A DNA stretch of 64,000 nt from Aspidiotus rigidus (GCA_035079385.1 JAVHKY010000001.1:12734501-12798500); one strand, 5' to 3'; positions 45,061 to 57,341 are shown, counted from the stretch's first letter. Translations and numbers: made by a program. The notes: generated by a model from the letters alone, not told the origin.

Positions 45061-47345
45061 TCAATGACAGAATCGTTGTTTAGGTGGCGAATTATTTTGA
45101 TATGCTCCATCTCTCACTGTGGAGGAGGGTCTCAGATCCCTCTCTAAAATTTGTGACCGCTGTTGATTAGGTGATCTACAAAGGCCAATCCACACAAATT
45201 TCTTTTTTTCCAGTCCTTCCTGTGATCAGCCTTTCTTATATTGAGCTGGCGACCGGTCTCAGATACATAAACACGTCACGTTACGGCACATGTTGAATTG
45301 AAGGAAGCTTTACTGCATTTACTTTATCAGAAATGAAATAAACTCAACCGTAAATTATTTTTATTACACCTCGGAGATCTTTCGATAGAAATACCATTAA
45401 CAACAACGCATAAACTCATACTGAGATGGAGGAAAAGGTTCCGGATGGTCCGAGGTTTCTGGTTCTCACTTTTCTTCAATTGTCGTTCAGCAGCGTGTCA
45501 GAGTTCGAAGTAGGTGCAGATCAGTTCGTGTTCGGGAAGGACCTTATTGAGAACAGTTTTTCGCGTTCCTCCTGGATATGAAGTACACTTCGAAATTTTC
45601 CAGTGCTGTCCTCCGGTGGCAATTTCTTTCAAACTGCACTGGCTGGCAGGTGTTTAGAGCGAGTCGGTGCCCCGTATCAACTAGGTGTTCAGCAAAGGCC
45701 GAGTATCGTTGTTGGAGCAAGGAGTCGAACGCCACTTTGTACTCTTGGAAGCGAACAGAGTAGCTTTTTTCGGTCTCACCTTTGTAAACCGCGGAGAAAT
45801 CGGGGCAAGATAACTTGCTCGAGGAAGAGATAGGGTCTTTTGGTCAGCCCAGGAAGGCTCCCAAAGTGCGAAGGTTGTAGTAGCCAGGCTGGTTTGAGGA
45901 TCTTGTCCAAGTTGTGAGTGAACTTCCCCAAAAAGTGAAGACGTATCTACTTCGTCTTAGGTGGAAGTGACGTCAACTGGCTGAGGGCCTTCTTGTCGAT
46001 GTCTAAGCAGATGCCGTTACGGTTGGCCAAGCCTTCCATGAAACGTAACTCGGTGAGGAAGGCACTGCGACCAGTCGGTGGAACTAGGAAGGGAGACTCT
46101 TTGTGCCACGGGTGGAAAAAGGAGGAAGAATCGATATATAAGTCTGTGGAGGTGGGTTTCCTGAAGACGCTGTACTTGTATCCCTGGGATTGGCTGCTGA
46201 TGTCAAGGAAACTTATTCTGGACTTTCTTGTTTCTAGCGTGAATTTCTCGCTGGGGTAGAGGGTGTTCAGGTGCGAGAGGAACTCAATCAAGGAACTCCC
46301 AGGGCCGTCCCACAGACACAGCACGTCGTCGACGTACCTGTGCCAGAAGTGAGAGGGTTTCCTACATCAAGAACCTGCTCTCCCAATTAGTCCATAAAAA
46401 GATCTCCCACGAGGGAGGCTTCTGGGAATTCGAACAACTGGCCTTTGAAGATACATAGATTCGGTTTGAGACAGACTTTAAGGAATAGTTCAAATTCATC
46501 CTTAAGGTTGAGGTAAACATTCACCTCCGAGATTTTTCGGAGGGTATATTGTACAGTGGGGTCAAGAGAAATGTTGGGAGCCACGCCTGGGTGGGTGGAG
46601 GACTCTCCTTGACGAGTTTTTCTACAAGATCAATAGAACTTGAGACAGAATGTTCCGGTTTGAAAAGGGTAGTGGCTTTGAACCAGTCAGCGAGAAAGGT
46701 TGCTTGTTGTATTTATCATCTCAGGATGAGTTCTACCGAAAGATCTATGAAGTTTAATAAAAATAACTTGAGATCATCTCATTTCTAATAAAGTACATAG
46801 ATGCAGTAAAGCTTCCTTTAATGGCACATAAACGTCGCTACAATCCCTGCAAGCTATGCTGTCAACCTCACTCTTATCCATAGGTGGGACAAGGACTTCA
46901 AGTCTGATAAAAAGCCCTTTTACAGTCGTAGAGTTGTAGAAGACAGGGCGAAGAGCACGGCCCAACTCTGAAGAAAACTTTCCCAGAAAAGAGAGTCTGA
47001 TCCAATGCTCCCTACTGTCACGAATTGAATCGCGGGGGAGAAGGATAGTAAAATCAAGGAATTGACACGTCATTTTTCTACGGACCATAAGGTTGACGTA
47101 TAAGTTGACCTCACTTATTATAGCCAAGTTATTTATCGTTCGGAGCTCTTCTTGAAACGTCGACTAACTTAGCGGAATGTGGGTCAACCGATGAACGAAG
47201 CTATTGAAAGCAGCTTTCTTGTGGGGAACAAGGTAGAATGTCGAGCCGTGGACAACAATATAGGTCGAAGTATCTTTTCTATATATACCGAACTCATGGA
47301 TCCCATCTCTTCCGGAGATAGTAAGGTCTGGTGGACCGAATCAAT
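45061..47345 (-). pseudogene. Penelope-like element 5, interrupted by another PLE
   Basis: Minus-strand RT C-terminus at about 47345-47170 (EFGIYRKDTSTYIVVHGS, FVHRLTHIPLS) and 47127-46822 (VNLYVNLMVRRKM, WIRLSFLGKFSSELGR, then VDSIACRDCSDVYV). The GIY-YIG domain breaks off there and resumes at 45290-45070 as YVSETGRQLNIRKADHRKDW, LAFVDHLINSGHKF and HIKIIRHLNND. The 1.5 kb between is a separate element. Several frame breaks make it non-functional. Confidence 0.82.
45298..46821 (-). mobile_element. PLE of a different subfamily nested in PLE 5, with about 68-bp inverted ends
   Basis: The ends are inverted copies: the left 'ttgaaggaagctttactgca' (45298) is the reverse complement of the right 'tgcagtaaagcttcctttaa' (46801-46821). 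The match extends inward to 'ttatttttattA' on both sides (45367/46754). Inside, the minus strand encodes a diverged RT with HRYVDDVLCLWDGPG (about 46340-46300), YPSEKFTLETRKSRISFLDI and YSVFRKPTSTDLYIDSSSF, ending at 45947. A GIY-YIG C-terminal remnant (SAFAEHLVDTGHRL, ALENFEVYF) lies at 45735-45544. An upstream RT piece lies at 46584-46387. Sequence around the insertion point ('gttt-atgt') is partly duplicated. Confidence 0.75.
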
Positions 47346-49009
47346 TCAATTAAGTCGAGGTCATTGAAGACGTCATAAAGCGTGAAGTCACATCACGTAG
47401 ATTTCTGATTAACCGTACCCCAAAGACATATAGTATATGTGAAAAAAAAAAAATACAAAAACCAACATGTTTTCTTCTGAGACACGTAGTGGTAACATTT
47501 TATATGCTAGCTTCACCTCCGAGGCCAACTAGCTAACGTGCTCACCCGCTTTAATCTCGTTCGCCTCTCCTCCTGTCTCTAGTATTGCTACGCGTTTGCT
47601 GAGACTTTAAGGATTTCTGGCATCCTGCTCCGATGGGGGTGGCTGGCGGGGGTCAGAACCGCCTGGCGGAAGATTATCCGTGCGTATACTAGACGTCGGA
47701 TGCTCAAAAACTGAAAAGAAATGTACCGGATCCCATCACCTTCATCTGCAACGACTGTCGAAGGATAGTCACTTCCAGGATTGGAATGATCACACACAGC
47801 CGGACCCATAATAAGTGATTAGGTGAAGTACAAAGAGAGCTATATTGTAAAATTTTCTATTATATTTCTTAAGTAGAGCTATGTTCGTAAGACGAACCGC
47901 TATCATCTAGAATATTATATTGTTAGGCTGATTTTAACGATGATATTGGATCGATTCTACCGATCATGACTTTTGGTGAGTGTATGATGACGTCATAAAA
48001 TGTGAAATTCTGATACGATCAAAACAATAACAAGAATTAGAATATTCTCACACGTCCTGTACTGAGTTTAACCCCTTCCAAAGAGATCTCAGACGCCCTA
48101 AGAGAAGAATTGTGAGTTTTTTTCAACTTAGAGCATTAATATAGCTCTATTCAAAATTTCCGATTATGACATCGCAATAGAAATTTACAACTTTTTCTTT
48201 CGTAGGATACGAGAAGCTACATTGCGGCTCATATCGAATGAAGGACAGATCAAAATCGATTTGACTACCACCCAAGAGATTATAATTCGTACAAAATGAA
48301 AGAACGACACGGTCGTAAAACATCGAAAATTGTTAAAGTTCGTACTTGTCGTTCTTCCGTTTCAAACGAATTAAAATTTCTTGTGCAGTATAGTAAATTA
48401 CTGTGGTTGATTTCGATTTTTCCTTCTTCATGTTTCTTTTGGGGTACACAAGATCATTCTGGAAGGAAATTAAGTGAGTTATCAAAAACTGTACGGTAAT
48501 AGTTTTTGAAAAGAAAAAAAGGGCTTTCCCCGCACCGTCATCCTTGCACGCATAAAAACTCTTTTATAAAAACTGTAACTTTCTGATTTCCAATAGTGAT
48601 ACGAGTAATCATAATTGTGGTATGTACAAATAATTATCAATAACTTCTCGTCTTGGGATAGCCAAGATCTTCCTGAGATGAGTAATTCATTCAGTACAGG
48701 ACGTATGAAAATGGTTTAAACATTTGTTAACGAACCACTCTTTCGAGCGAACACGATTGTGATAAGAAAGAGCGTGTGTGGGTATTTTCCGTCTTCCTTA
48801 CCTTCGAGTCATTCTTTCGTCGTTCCGACTTTCACTTTTCATCTGTTCGGTAGAGCGTAAGATACCAAAAATTCAGATTTTATCCTGTCCTAAACTGTCA
48901 TTGACAGTATTGATGCAAAATTCGTCTCTTCCTTGATTTATCGCATCGCGTAAATATGATTGGTCTGAATTTCTTCATAATTCGATGGTGGGAAATGCGA
49001 TAATGCTCG
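47346..49009. other. Intergenic, no supported gene
   Basis: No conserved ORF. An ORF at 48296-48499 begins with a basic stretch and has an internal hydrophobic run, but I cannot support it as a gene. Confidence 0.4.
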
Positions 49010-49400
49010 TCTGGCTGCATCTTCGTTCGACGTGAAGCTTTTCGCGCGCGAGCCAAGTCAGTTGACTCCCAGTTACTCGGTTAGAGAAGTGATGTGGTCA
49101 GTGCGCTGGAAATCCCTGTTAATACGTAGCCATGTGTCAGCTTTCTTCGAGTGTAGCCGAAACCCGCGTCTGTCCTTTATTCGCGCGTGAGTTTAACTGC
49201 GATAAATTCAAATTTCGTCCTGCTGTCAGTGATTCGTGTCACGAATTGTACAGTTAAAAGCAGACCTAATGTGAGCGCGAATCCAAACACGTGTATCCCC
49301 CGGCACCCCACTGAAGAAGGCTACCATCTTGCCCATTGATAAATTCAAGGAGTCGAGTGTAAACGAATCACTACCTCTTCAGGTGAAGGCCATAAGACTG
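49010..49400. promoter_or_regulatory. GC- and CpG-richer segment, possible promoter or 5' exon
   Basis: Contains 'cttttcgcgcgcgagccaag', two 'cagtt' initiator-like sites (49059, 49069) and 'caggtgaag' (49379), which could act as a donor. Base composition differs from the surroundings. No downstream coding exon is recognised within the window, so this is only a pointer. Confidence 0.25.
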
Positions 49401-50029
49401 TAAGGCGAGTCCAGAAGCGGTAGGACTATAGAACATGGGTTACCTTTTGAGTCGAACCTACCTCTCAGCCAGGTGATCAAGAAACATTCGCGTCTGCCTC
49501 AATCCGAACCTTGCCATTACGTCGGGCATTGTCACCGACGTCCATAACGTGGTACCCGAAAGTAACGTCATAGCGGTAACGTACATGATCATTCTATCTT
49601 TATTCGTTTTACGTTCGAAAAGCCCCTCTTTTCGTTCATTATTATTATATCGTAGAGAAGAGAAAGTGACGATGTTCTACTCGTATGTCCAGCCCGTCTT
49701 TAGGAATGCTATTCGTGCGAGTAATTTTCCTCCCGCTATGATTGTGTATCGCTGGACCGTCGACATTTCTTCCTTCGTATGCGTATGATCGGAGAACCTT
49801 GCTACTCCTCCTGCTTTGCGATTACCTGTGGATCAATAGGGAGTGATAGCGTGGCTCTGCTACGTCCATAGTTTTTTGAGAGTTGGATGGAGTCATCAAA
49901 ACTACGTTCCATCATAAGCAGTTTTGAAAGGGAAAAAACAAGAACGTAATAAATTTTGACATGTTTCATGTCTTTTGTCTCACAGTACCCCTATTTGAAA
50001 ATTCGCGAGTACAGCCCCCTCCCCCCCCC

Positions 50030-50360
50030 CGCCGAGACGAAGCGTGCGCGTGCACATATTTAGCCCGTGGGTGATTCAGAAATTTGCGAGTAGACCCCAC
50101 GTGCGCGTGCGTGTGTGCGTGCGCCAGCGAGCGCAAGCCCCACGAAAGGCGAAAGCCCAAAATATTTTATATCAGACTTATGCTTAACCGAGACAGGAAC
50201 CAAGAAAGAGGGCGAACGAGCGGAGCGAGTGAGCCCCACAAAAGCTGATAGCTTAAATATTTCTCATACCAGATTTATACGACACCAAGAAAGGGGGCGA
50301 AACCTCAACATATTTCTCATACCAGATTTATACGACGTCAAGAACACTTGACCTAGTAGA
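50030..50360. repeat. Short tandem repeats
   Basis: A GT/GC dinucleotide-like stretch (50094-50125) is followed by about three units carrying 'cataccagatttatacgac' (50266, 50318 and a diverged copy at 50170). The associated 'gagcgagtgagcccc' motif recurs at about 56440. Confidence 0.6.
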
Positions 50361-50934
50361 AGCCTGGACTAAAACATTTCAAGATGATTGATAAAATATA
50401 AGAGGTATGAAACATGACCTTTATTCATTTGGCTATGCCAAAAAATCTTCGTTCTTTTATTAGAAACAATTTTCGTAATCATGAACTACGCGCGATAATT
50501 CAATAGTTTTATATCCATCTTCGATTTCTCAGAATAAAGAGGAAGTAAAGTTCTATAGTCATTCCAACCATCTCTTTCGGCGATCGATACACTCAGTCCA
50601 TTTTTTGATGATCAAGAAGAGAACTACACACACACAAAGTACTACCAACATCTACGATCTTTTTTTTTTAAATACAAAATCTAAAAATTTTCAAAAAGGT
50701 TCAATTCGAAATAATAAAAGTAAAATTTTGTACCAGTATTACAAGGGTTTGTCATTCTCATAATCAGATACTTCTAATAAACCAAGTCTAGAAGTTCAAA
50801 AAACTCCAATAAATACAAGTTCACATCTTGGAATGCACAAAATTTTTGTGGTAGGGGTTTTACTCAGTTCAAAAAAAAAAAAAAAAAATGAAAATATTAC
50901 CAGGCTGTTTGCTCTAGGTTTCACAATCAATTTG
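50361..50934. other. Nothing recognised
   Basis: AT-rich; an A-run lies at about 50871-50887, just beyond the LINE fragment. Confidence 0.4.
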
Positions 50935-52690
50935 TATAGCCTCCCTCACGAGTGGTCAAGGCCTACAAACTCATTTCATTTTGCCACTTTGGCCTTGGAT
51001 ATTCTCATTTTAAGAGCGCATTTTTTGTTTTTTATTTCTTCGGCCAGGCTATCACACCTATCTGAACTATCTGAATGTCTTCTCTTCAGCCTCTGGAAAA
51101 TTTGAATTTCTTTTTTGAGGGCCTTTAGTTCAGTGGTCCACCAGTAGACCTGCTGTGACTTTTGTTCAATAATGGTGGTGCAAGCATCTATTTCGTATGT
51201 AAGCCATTCTCCGATTGCCTGTACCTCTTCTGGCTGCCCTCCAGGTAAATGGGCATTCTCTCACTTTTTGTTTAAACAGTGTCCCATTCAACTTCCTTAC
51301 AGTGAATGTAGTGTTGCCTGTGATCATTTCTTCTATATTGAAGATGATCATTCGATGAATGAATACGCTTTCCTCATCCTCCAAGACTGATCAGTTCTTG
51401 ATACTTGTAACGCCTCTAGTGGGAATGCAGTTGTTAATAGTCTGGCGGTTCTAGTGAACCATGGTAGAGATGTTGGTATTCTCCATCAGGAGACCAAGGT
51501 CAGTCAAAAGCAGGTGGAAATCTTTGTCCCTCTGACCTAATTCTTCATCAAAGTTCGACAATTGAAGTCACCTGTAATGATCAGATTCTGGAATTTTTCA
51601 GCAAATAGTCGCAGTTCGTGGAATGGAGTCTCAGTAAGGAAGTTAGGTCACTAAGGCCGTGTTGCCCATCTCCAAAGCCACCATGTATGTTGTATTGAGT
51701 TGAAAGGTATTACAGTTGGTGAGATTATTCCTGCATCGTCCATCCTGGAATACAACGTAATTTCCCATTCACCAGGGCAGGCGGTTCGGTTTTGCAAACA
51801 ATGTCGCAGTCTCTCTCATTGGATGTTACAATGGCTACCTCCACGGAGGGCCTTGATTTTCCAGAGTTAATTTATAATATCCTAGCCATTGTTTGGTAGG
51901 ATATATCGAGGTTCTCCTCGTTGATCTCTCTTTTGCGATGTGCATTTATATACTTTTTTCACATGATCTGCTTGGTCGGAAAGTCTTTAGAGCCCTTTTT
52001 GTGATCGATTGGATGACAACGCGATTTTGGGAGGCTGGCCTTCAATAGTTTGCACTGTAGTTATAAAAATCTACAATCCAGGCTCCCACCATTCTATTTA
52101 TGTTGTTGGAGAACAAGGGCTGGAACTCCTGCATAGTGGTTTTTAGTATGGCCAAAAAAGGTACATGCAGTTCCATGTCAATCCGACAGCGTAGACCGTA
52201 CTTCATTTGAATGGTTCGCCTTCTTCTAGCTTTGTCAAAGAGTGATTTGTCCCCTTTGATTACTACCATAACTACCTCGTCTCTGTTGAGGTCTTTATAT
52301 TTGACACTAATTATTTCGGACAGTTTTAGATCCACGGAGGCCTCAATGTCTGCAATTATATCCTATTCTGCGCAGTCAGATGGTACGCTGTGCAACTTCC
52401 ATGCATGGTAAGGGAAAGTGGGTTGCTTCTTAGTTTCTAAATCGAAGTTACTAAGTTTTTGAAGGAGTGTTTGCTTTTTGTCCTTCAGCACGGTGAATAG
52501 GGCCGTTCTGCTGGAGAATTCTACTACATTCTGGACACATGTTTCATGTGGGAGAACCTTATTTTCTCTCAGTGTTGCATTGACATATTTTCAAATACTT
52601 GGAACGATTAAAACTTGTCACAGTTACACTAGGTGTGGTGGATGCGCGTGGTTTACTCTGCAGCTCAGTTTGGCTTATTAACCAGTCCTG
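50935..52690 (-). mobile_element. Degenerate non-LTR retrotransposon: endonuclease and linker part
   Basis: On the minus strand a possible ORF1 or N-terminal piece lies at about 52600-52042 (FSSRTALFTVLKDKKQTLLQ, then SEIISVKYKDLNRDEVVMVV). An endonuclease region follows, with the hallmark IITGDFNC at about 51590-51550. Next comes the linker typical of LINE ORF2 proteins between endonuclease and RT, YWWTTELKALKKEIQ with LAEEIKNKKCALKMRISKAK (about 51150-50985). Stops and frameshifts are frequent and the RT domain itself is missing. Clade not resolved (jockey/I-like). Confidence 0.72.
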
Positions 52691-52792
52691 CCCTGTAACT
52701 TGAGGGGTGCTCAGATATCATACTAGGAAAAGTTTCACTCGGTTCAAGACAAAGAGAATACTTCAATTAATATAATTTCTCGCTGCCTAATC

Positions 52793-53101
52793 ATGAGGTT
52801 ATGGGCGGAGAAGAAACGAAATAGAGGGAGGGGGAAAAATTGCCTAGAGACTTACAAATGCATCGAAGCTGTCTGTCATCAGTCTTTAACCATCAAAAAA
52901 GATGATATTAGTTATGGAGAATATTTTTCTTTCTTATGTCGGATTATCACAAATCAAAACAATTTTACGTACAGATATGCGCTGATCCACGCTTTACTTT
53001 GTAAAAAATCAGATAGATTGAAGAAAAATATCACAGTAATGGCTAGGAAAGGTCATGAAGTTTCATTTTCTCACAATTTTATCATCCCCGTCCGAAAATA
53101 A
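52793..53101 (+). other. Candidate coding ORF, unrecognised
   Basis: A 102-codon ORF with TYKCIEAVCHQS, YFSFLCRI and IHALLCKK, giving spaced cysteines in a helix-like segment. It ends 130 bp from the stop of the minus-strand gene at 53231 and overlaps no other supported gene. It has no signal peptide or paralog here, and could be the last exon of a gene or chance. Confidence 0.3.
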
Positions 53102-53230
53102 GGCCAATTCAATAGTTTTGATTGTCTGCATTCATCTTCCCCTTCCTACAATACTGAGTCCAGATCCGCACCTGCAAAAGGGACCAAGTTTTTAAACTTG
53201 CACGCAAGCAGCTCGAACGATTTGAAAAAT

Positions 53231-53921
53231 TCAAATGAGATATTTCATAATTTTCTCCTCGCGCCTGAGACTCTCTTTGCGACTCAGAGCTATCGGTTTA
53301 TTTCTAAAGTTCGACCATATTCTTCGTAATTTACCGTCCACTCTTACTGATTTGTCCACAATGAGCTTCACTCGTCTCTTGGTTGATTTATAAACAGCTC
53401 TCGATCTTTTTTTGATTCTTCTCAATCTTCTCGAAGTTTTCTTCCGTCTGTAATCACTCAAATAGACGGGTGGTATACTCGGACATTTACACGCGGAGAC
53501 AATCTTGTCTCGACAGAATACGCAGAACAGGGGCTTGAGTTTGTAAATTTTCGTTTCTCCCACCTGTACGTCATTGGTGTAACTGAAATCATATTTTTCT
53601 AATTGTTTGCTTAGTAAGGCGGCTCTGCATATACGATTTCGTTGGTCTGGACTTAAGGTGCACACTCGACTCGATTGTGGCTTATTTTTCTTACTCGTAC
53701 TTGTGTCTTCTGAAACTAAAGGGAAATTGAAATTTATACAAATATTATATTGTATCTTGTGTAGGCTATGAGTGATACGTTTCAACATTTTTACCTTCAA
53801 CAATCGTTTTGACTTTGCTCAATTTGAATGCATAAATCGAGTTCTCATCATCTGTGGTATTCGTAGAGTCTGTCCTTAACAATGAAGAAATTGAAAATAA
53901 CATGATAATACTGTAATTCAT
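53231..53921 (-). CDS. Small secreted Cys-containing protein with basic tail, two exons (tandem paralog 1)
   Basis: Minus-strand exon 1 runs 53921-53795 and exon 2 runs 53709-53231. The 85-bp intron (gtaaaaat...ttctgaaac side ending ttcag) is phase 1. The product is 201 aa with leader MNYSIIMLFSISSLL. The core has VCTLSPDQRNRIC (C-x10-C), then RDKIVSACKCPSIPPVYLSD. The tail of about 80 aa is strongly basic (RRKKTSRRLRRIKKRSR). Exon 1 shares (D/V)ENSIY with the neighbouring gene at 55.2 kb, and the intron sits at the same place. Family not recognised. The (F/I)VSAC-x-CP ending is loosely reminiscent of cystine-knot cytokines, but there are too few conserved cysteines to claim that. Confidence 0.75.
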
Positions 53922-54098
53922 TCTTATCAAGACTGATGAAATCATGAGAAAATATTACTTGAGTTCGATATTTCTTGAAGCGTACGCTATGATACCTAAT
54001 CCCGAATGCTTGTTGAATAATTGACGTTTCGCTTGACAACCAACATAACAAATGTAAGATGGTACATACAGATGTGTAAACTTTTTGATTTTGTATCA

Positions 54099-54284
54099 AC
54101 AGGACTCGATATACCTGATCTTTCGGGTGTTGACTCATCTTGCGTCATTTTAGACTCAACCTATCGAGATAACTGTTTCGAGGAAGAGACGTTCAAGGTA
54201 GCCCCAGTACAAAGAAATATTCTAAGGAACTTCTTTGGAAGGTTTAACAGTGCTAAGGATAACACTTTTTTTTTCGTGCCATGA
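54099..54284 (+). other. Candidate terminal exon, unrecognised
   Basis: After a plausible acceptor ('tttgtatcaacag', ending near 54102) the plus strand stays open for about 60 codons, including IPDLSGVDSSCVILDSTYRD and NILRNFFGRF, and stops at 54282-54284. No matching upstream exon is identified. It lies between the two minus-strand secreted-protein genes. Confidence 0.25.
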
Positions 54285-55192
54285 TGATAATAATGCTCTT
54301 TCACCTTTTTCACCTTTACGTCAACATGTGGTACGCAATTGCTAATTTTATTTTTTCTTAGTTCAAAAAATATCAGCTACTCGACTAATGTACCTCTTTA
54401 TTGTCGCCTTTTTGCCAGATTGTCTCCATTAACGAGCCTAATGACCTTGAAGCACATTAGAGACTTCCAAAAATTGTTGCTTTAAAACTCGACCAGGGGT
54501 AGCAGTGGAATCAAGTATCAGAATTTATCCTCTCCCTTATTTCTGAATTCGCATCAATATAGGGAAGGTGAAGGGGTCATCCGTGACCTGGAAAAAGTTT
54601 GAAGTCATCTACAGAAGGATGTCTAGTGCCTAGAACCCGTGGGCTAGAAAAAATTTTGAAATCTGCCACCAAAGGGATCAAGGAACTCAGAACTTCCCCT
54701 CTTTGTCCTCTAGCAAAGAAAAAGAGTTGCGAATACGTCTAATGATCACGATTTACTGAACAGATTCAGGAAAAGTATGAGTTCCGACACCAAATGATGG
54801 AGGGAATTGAAGCTTCCGATCACAGAAACACTCGAGCTATCATGAAGAGAATATTTTCTGAAATTTCTACTCGTGATTTTATTTTTGACCTGTAGGAAGT
54901 TCATCTTTTTTCTCTCTCTCTTCAGATTTTCTATCCCTTTGATGTGAGATGACAAATAATGACACGGAGTGACTTTTCAAGGAAATTCGAATTGTAGTGA
55001 CCTGCAAATGGGTAAATTAACTAAGTGGCAGGCCTAGAATTCTGAAAAATTCGTATCAATTTCTAATTTTTCATAGCATATCCCTACTCTCCAACTAATG
55101 CTTGTCTCTTTCATAACTCCAAATCAATCAATCTTTCACAAAGTCTTTCACTCGTATCATTTGTCAAGACTCTTCTTAGTTTTTAAAACCGT
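54285..55192. other. Intergenic between tandem paralogs
   Basis: Nothing supported; the minus-strand ORF at 54746-54955 has no domain. Confidence 0.4.
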
Positions 55193-55198
55193 TTTATT
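55193..55198 (-). terminator. Candidate polyadenylation signal (AATAAA, minus strand)
   Basis: Lies 14 nt after the stop codon of the 55.2-55.9 kb gene, a plausible position for a short 3' UTR. Confidence 0.5.
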
Positions 55199-55212
55199 TT
55201 TCTGGTTTTCGT

Positions 55213-55872
55213 TCAGTTATACTCTAGAAGATTTCGTGGAAGAACGCGTGGTGTGATAATAGAGGGAATGAAACGCCATTCCCTTTGTTTGGGCTTGGTT
55301 ATGATGACTGTAATCGAATTTCTTTTTGTTCCATCTGTTAGATAGATTCTTGGTTTTGTAGGGCATCCGCAGGCTGATACAAAAGTATCTCGATAGAGGA
55401 ATGATTTACGAAGTCTGTAGATTCCAATTGGCTCGTACAAGTACAAAGGATCATATTTGTAGCCATACGGTAAGATGCGTTCGTGCATTAAAGCCTCCAT
55501 GCATACCGTACTCAAATCCGTCGGACTCAATGAGCAAACGATGACCGAACTATTTGGTATTCTATTTGGCTCTGAAAGACAGAATAACTATCAAACACCG
55601 TTGACATAATATCCATAAACTTATTCCCAAGAATTCTTCTGTGCTCTCTTTCACAGTTCTCTTTTAGTGCCTATCTCTCTGTCAGGAACAATCGCTCCAT
55701 CGATAAGCCCTCACAGTTATTACGAGCATTAACTTTCGAAAATTTTAAACCTACCTCGTACAAATTTTAAGACTTCGCGCACGTGAATTTTCTCGTAAAT
55801 CGAGTTTTCGACAAAACCAGTGTTTACTGATAATGAAATCGCGGTAATCGTCAAAATGTTTCTTAGGTACAT
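55213..55872 (-). CDS. Small secreted Cys-containing protein, two exons (tandem paralog 2)
   Basis: Minus-strand exon 1 runs 55872-55755 and exon 2 runs 55571-55213. The 183-bp intron (gtaggttt...ctttcag) is phase 1 and the product is 158 aa. Leader MYLRNILTITAISLSV resembles a signal peptide. The core VCSLSPTDLSTVC keeps the C-x10-C spacing, followed by IYRLRKSFLYRDTFVSACGC and P-x2-P-x-IYLTD. Unlike paralog 1 it lacks the long basic tail; its C-terminus ends ITPRVLPRNLLEYN. The same strand, intron position and exon 1 motif (ENSIY) show a tandem duplication about 1.3 kb apart. Function unknown; likely secreted. Confidence 0.77.
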
Positions 55873-57050
55873 TTCAACAAATGATAGAAATTCGTAAGAG
55901 CTCCTTAAGACTTATTTAAACATCAAGCCTTCCAATTATTTTCCGATAGTTTTCATTGGTGCTGTTTGGAACTGACGCTTGAATTTATTGTATAATAAGG
56001 AGTGTAAGAGCAGATGTTTGAAGCAAATACGACAGTAAACGTACGAGTATAACAATCGAAAATAAAATTCGAATTCATATCGATACTTATATTGATAAAA
56101 TTTGTCAACATTTCTTCTCGCTTTCAAAGGTATGAGAAGGGGAAGGAAAGTAGAGTGGGCGGGGGATTGATATATTTTGGGTCTTTATTGGGTCTACATA
56201 ATAATCCAGGCTTGATGTCAATCGACTATCTGATCTTGAGGTGAGGAAGAAAGTGGTTTTTAATAATTGTTCTCATATTCAAGAATAACTTTTTCTTAAG
56301 GGGCTGCGGAAAGGAAGAAGCCATTGGAAGAAGGCCACAGTCTTCAGGAGTTTTCGAGCCATCGGTTCGACACACAGCCTATTATGAGACCCCTTGTATA
56401 CTATACTAGCTTAGATGCGCTCAAGACTGGGAGGTGGACGGTCGGAGCGAGTGAGCCCGTCAATTAAATAGCCTAACATAACGGTAAATATTAATACTTA
56501 TACTAGGCTAAAAAACTGTAGGCGAAACGAAAGGGCACACCAGAGGATCAGCCTAACCTATAGAATACTAGGCTTCTGGCTTATACTCGCTTGTGCAGTG
56601 CCATCCGTCCTTCATGGTGGAATAGATTTAGGTTGCGTATGCATTTAATTTTGTTTCCTCCAACACCACAATGGACCCTTTCGGGTATAACTTCGGTGGC
56701 GAACCCCCTCTTCTACTTGGCAACCACCAAGCTACTTTGGCAACCGCTAACCCAAAGTGCCCCAGGCATGCAAAACATCACAACACACAACGACAACACC
56801 ACCTTAGATATAGTAGATCGCTGTTGGAGTCTCTTAATCTCCTTCTTTCTTCAGGGATGGTCTTTCTCTTCGTCCTGCACAGCCGGATTCGGATGGTACG
56901 CAGGTGATGAGTAGACCTGGTCTACCACCTTTTGTTTGCCGCGCTAAAGCACCTCTTGCTGCTGCTGCTCCTCCTGCAACATCATCAATTTTTTCATAAA
57001 TAAATTTTATTTTATCAATAATTTATTTAAAATCATTTAATTTAAATTTA
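55873..57050. other. No supported gene
   Basis: Overlapping plus-strand ORFs at 56591-56914 have no recognised domain. The 'gagcgagtgagccc' motif (56437) is shared with the 50 kb tandem repeats. Confidence 0.35.
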
Positions 57051-57341
57051 TTAATCTCTTGTTTGCGCACCTCGCGCAACGACGCTTGTTGTAGGTCCAC
57101 CACCTCTTTTTGTTTGCCGCGGGAGGGTTGAGTAACCTTCTGGGCTCCCACATGGAGCCTTCCTCTTACGTCCACTTCGTCGTGTTTCTTGGCTCGGATC
57201 ATAATTAAGATCTGTGGAATCGTCAATGAGCGTAAGACCAGTTGATTGGTCCAGGCCCAACTCCTCTAAGAGGGAGGGTGGAATGTCGGTGTACGGAGTG
57301 ATTTCCTGGAGCGAAGTGACTCGACCCTCGAATGCATCCAA
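57051..57341 (-). other. Open frame, possible transposon-protein fragment
   Basis: 96 codons: PPSLLEELGLDQSTG, TRRSGRKRKAP and a Gly/Thr-rich end. A possible acceptor ('tcttctcctctag') immediately precedes it on the minus strand. The basic SGRKRKAP type of motif is common in element-encoded proteins, but I cannot assign a family. Confidence 0.25.
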
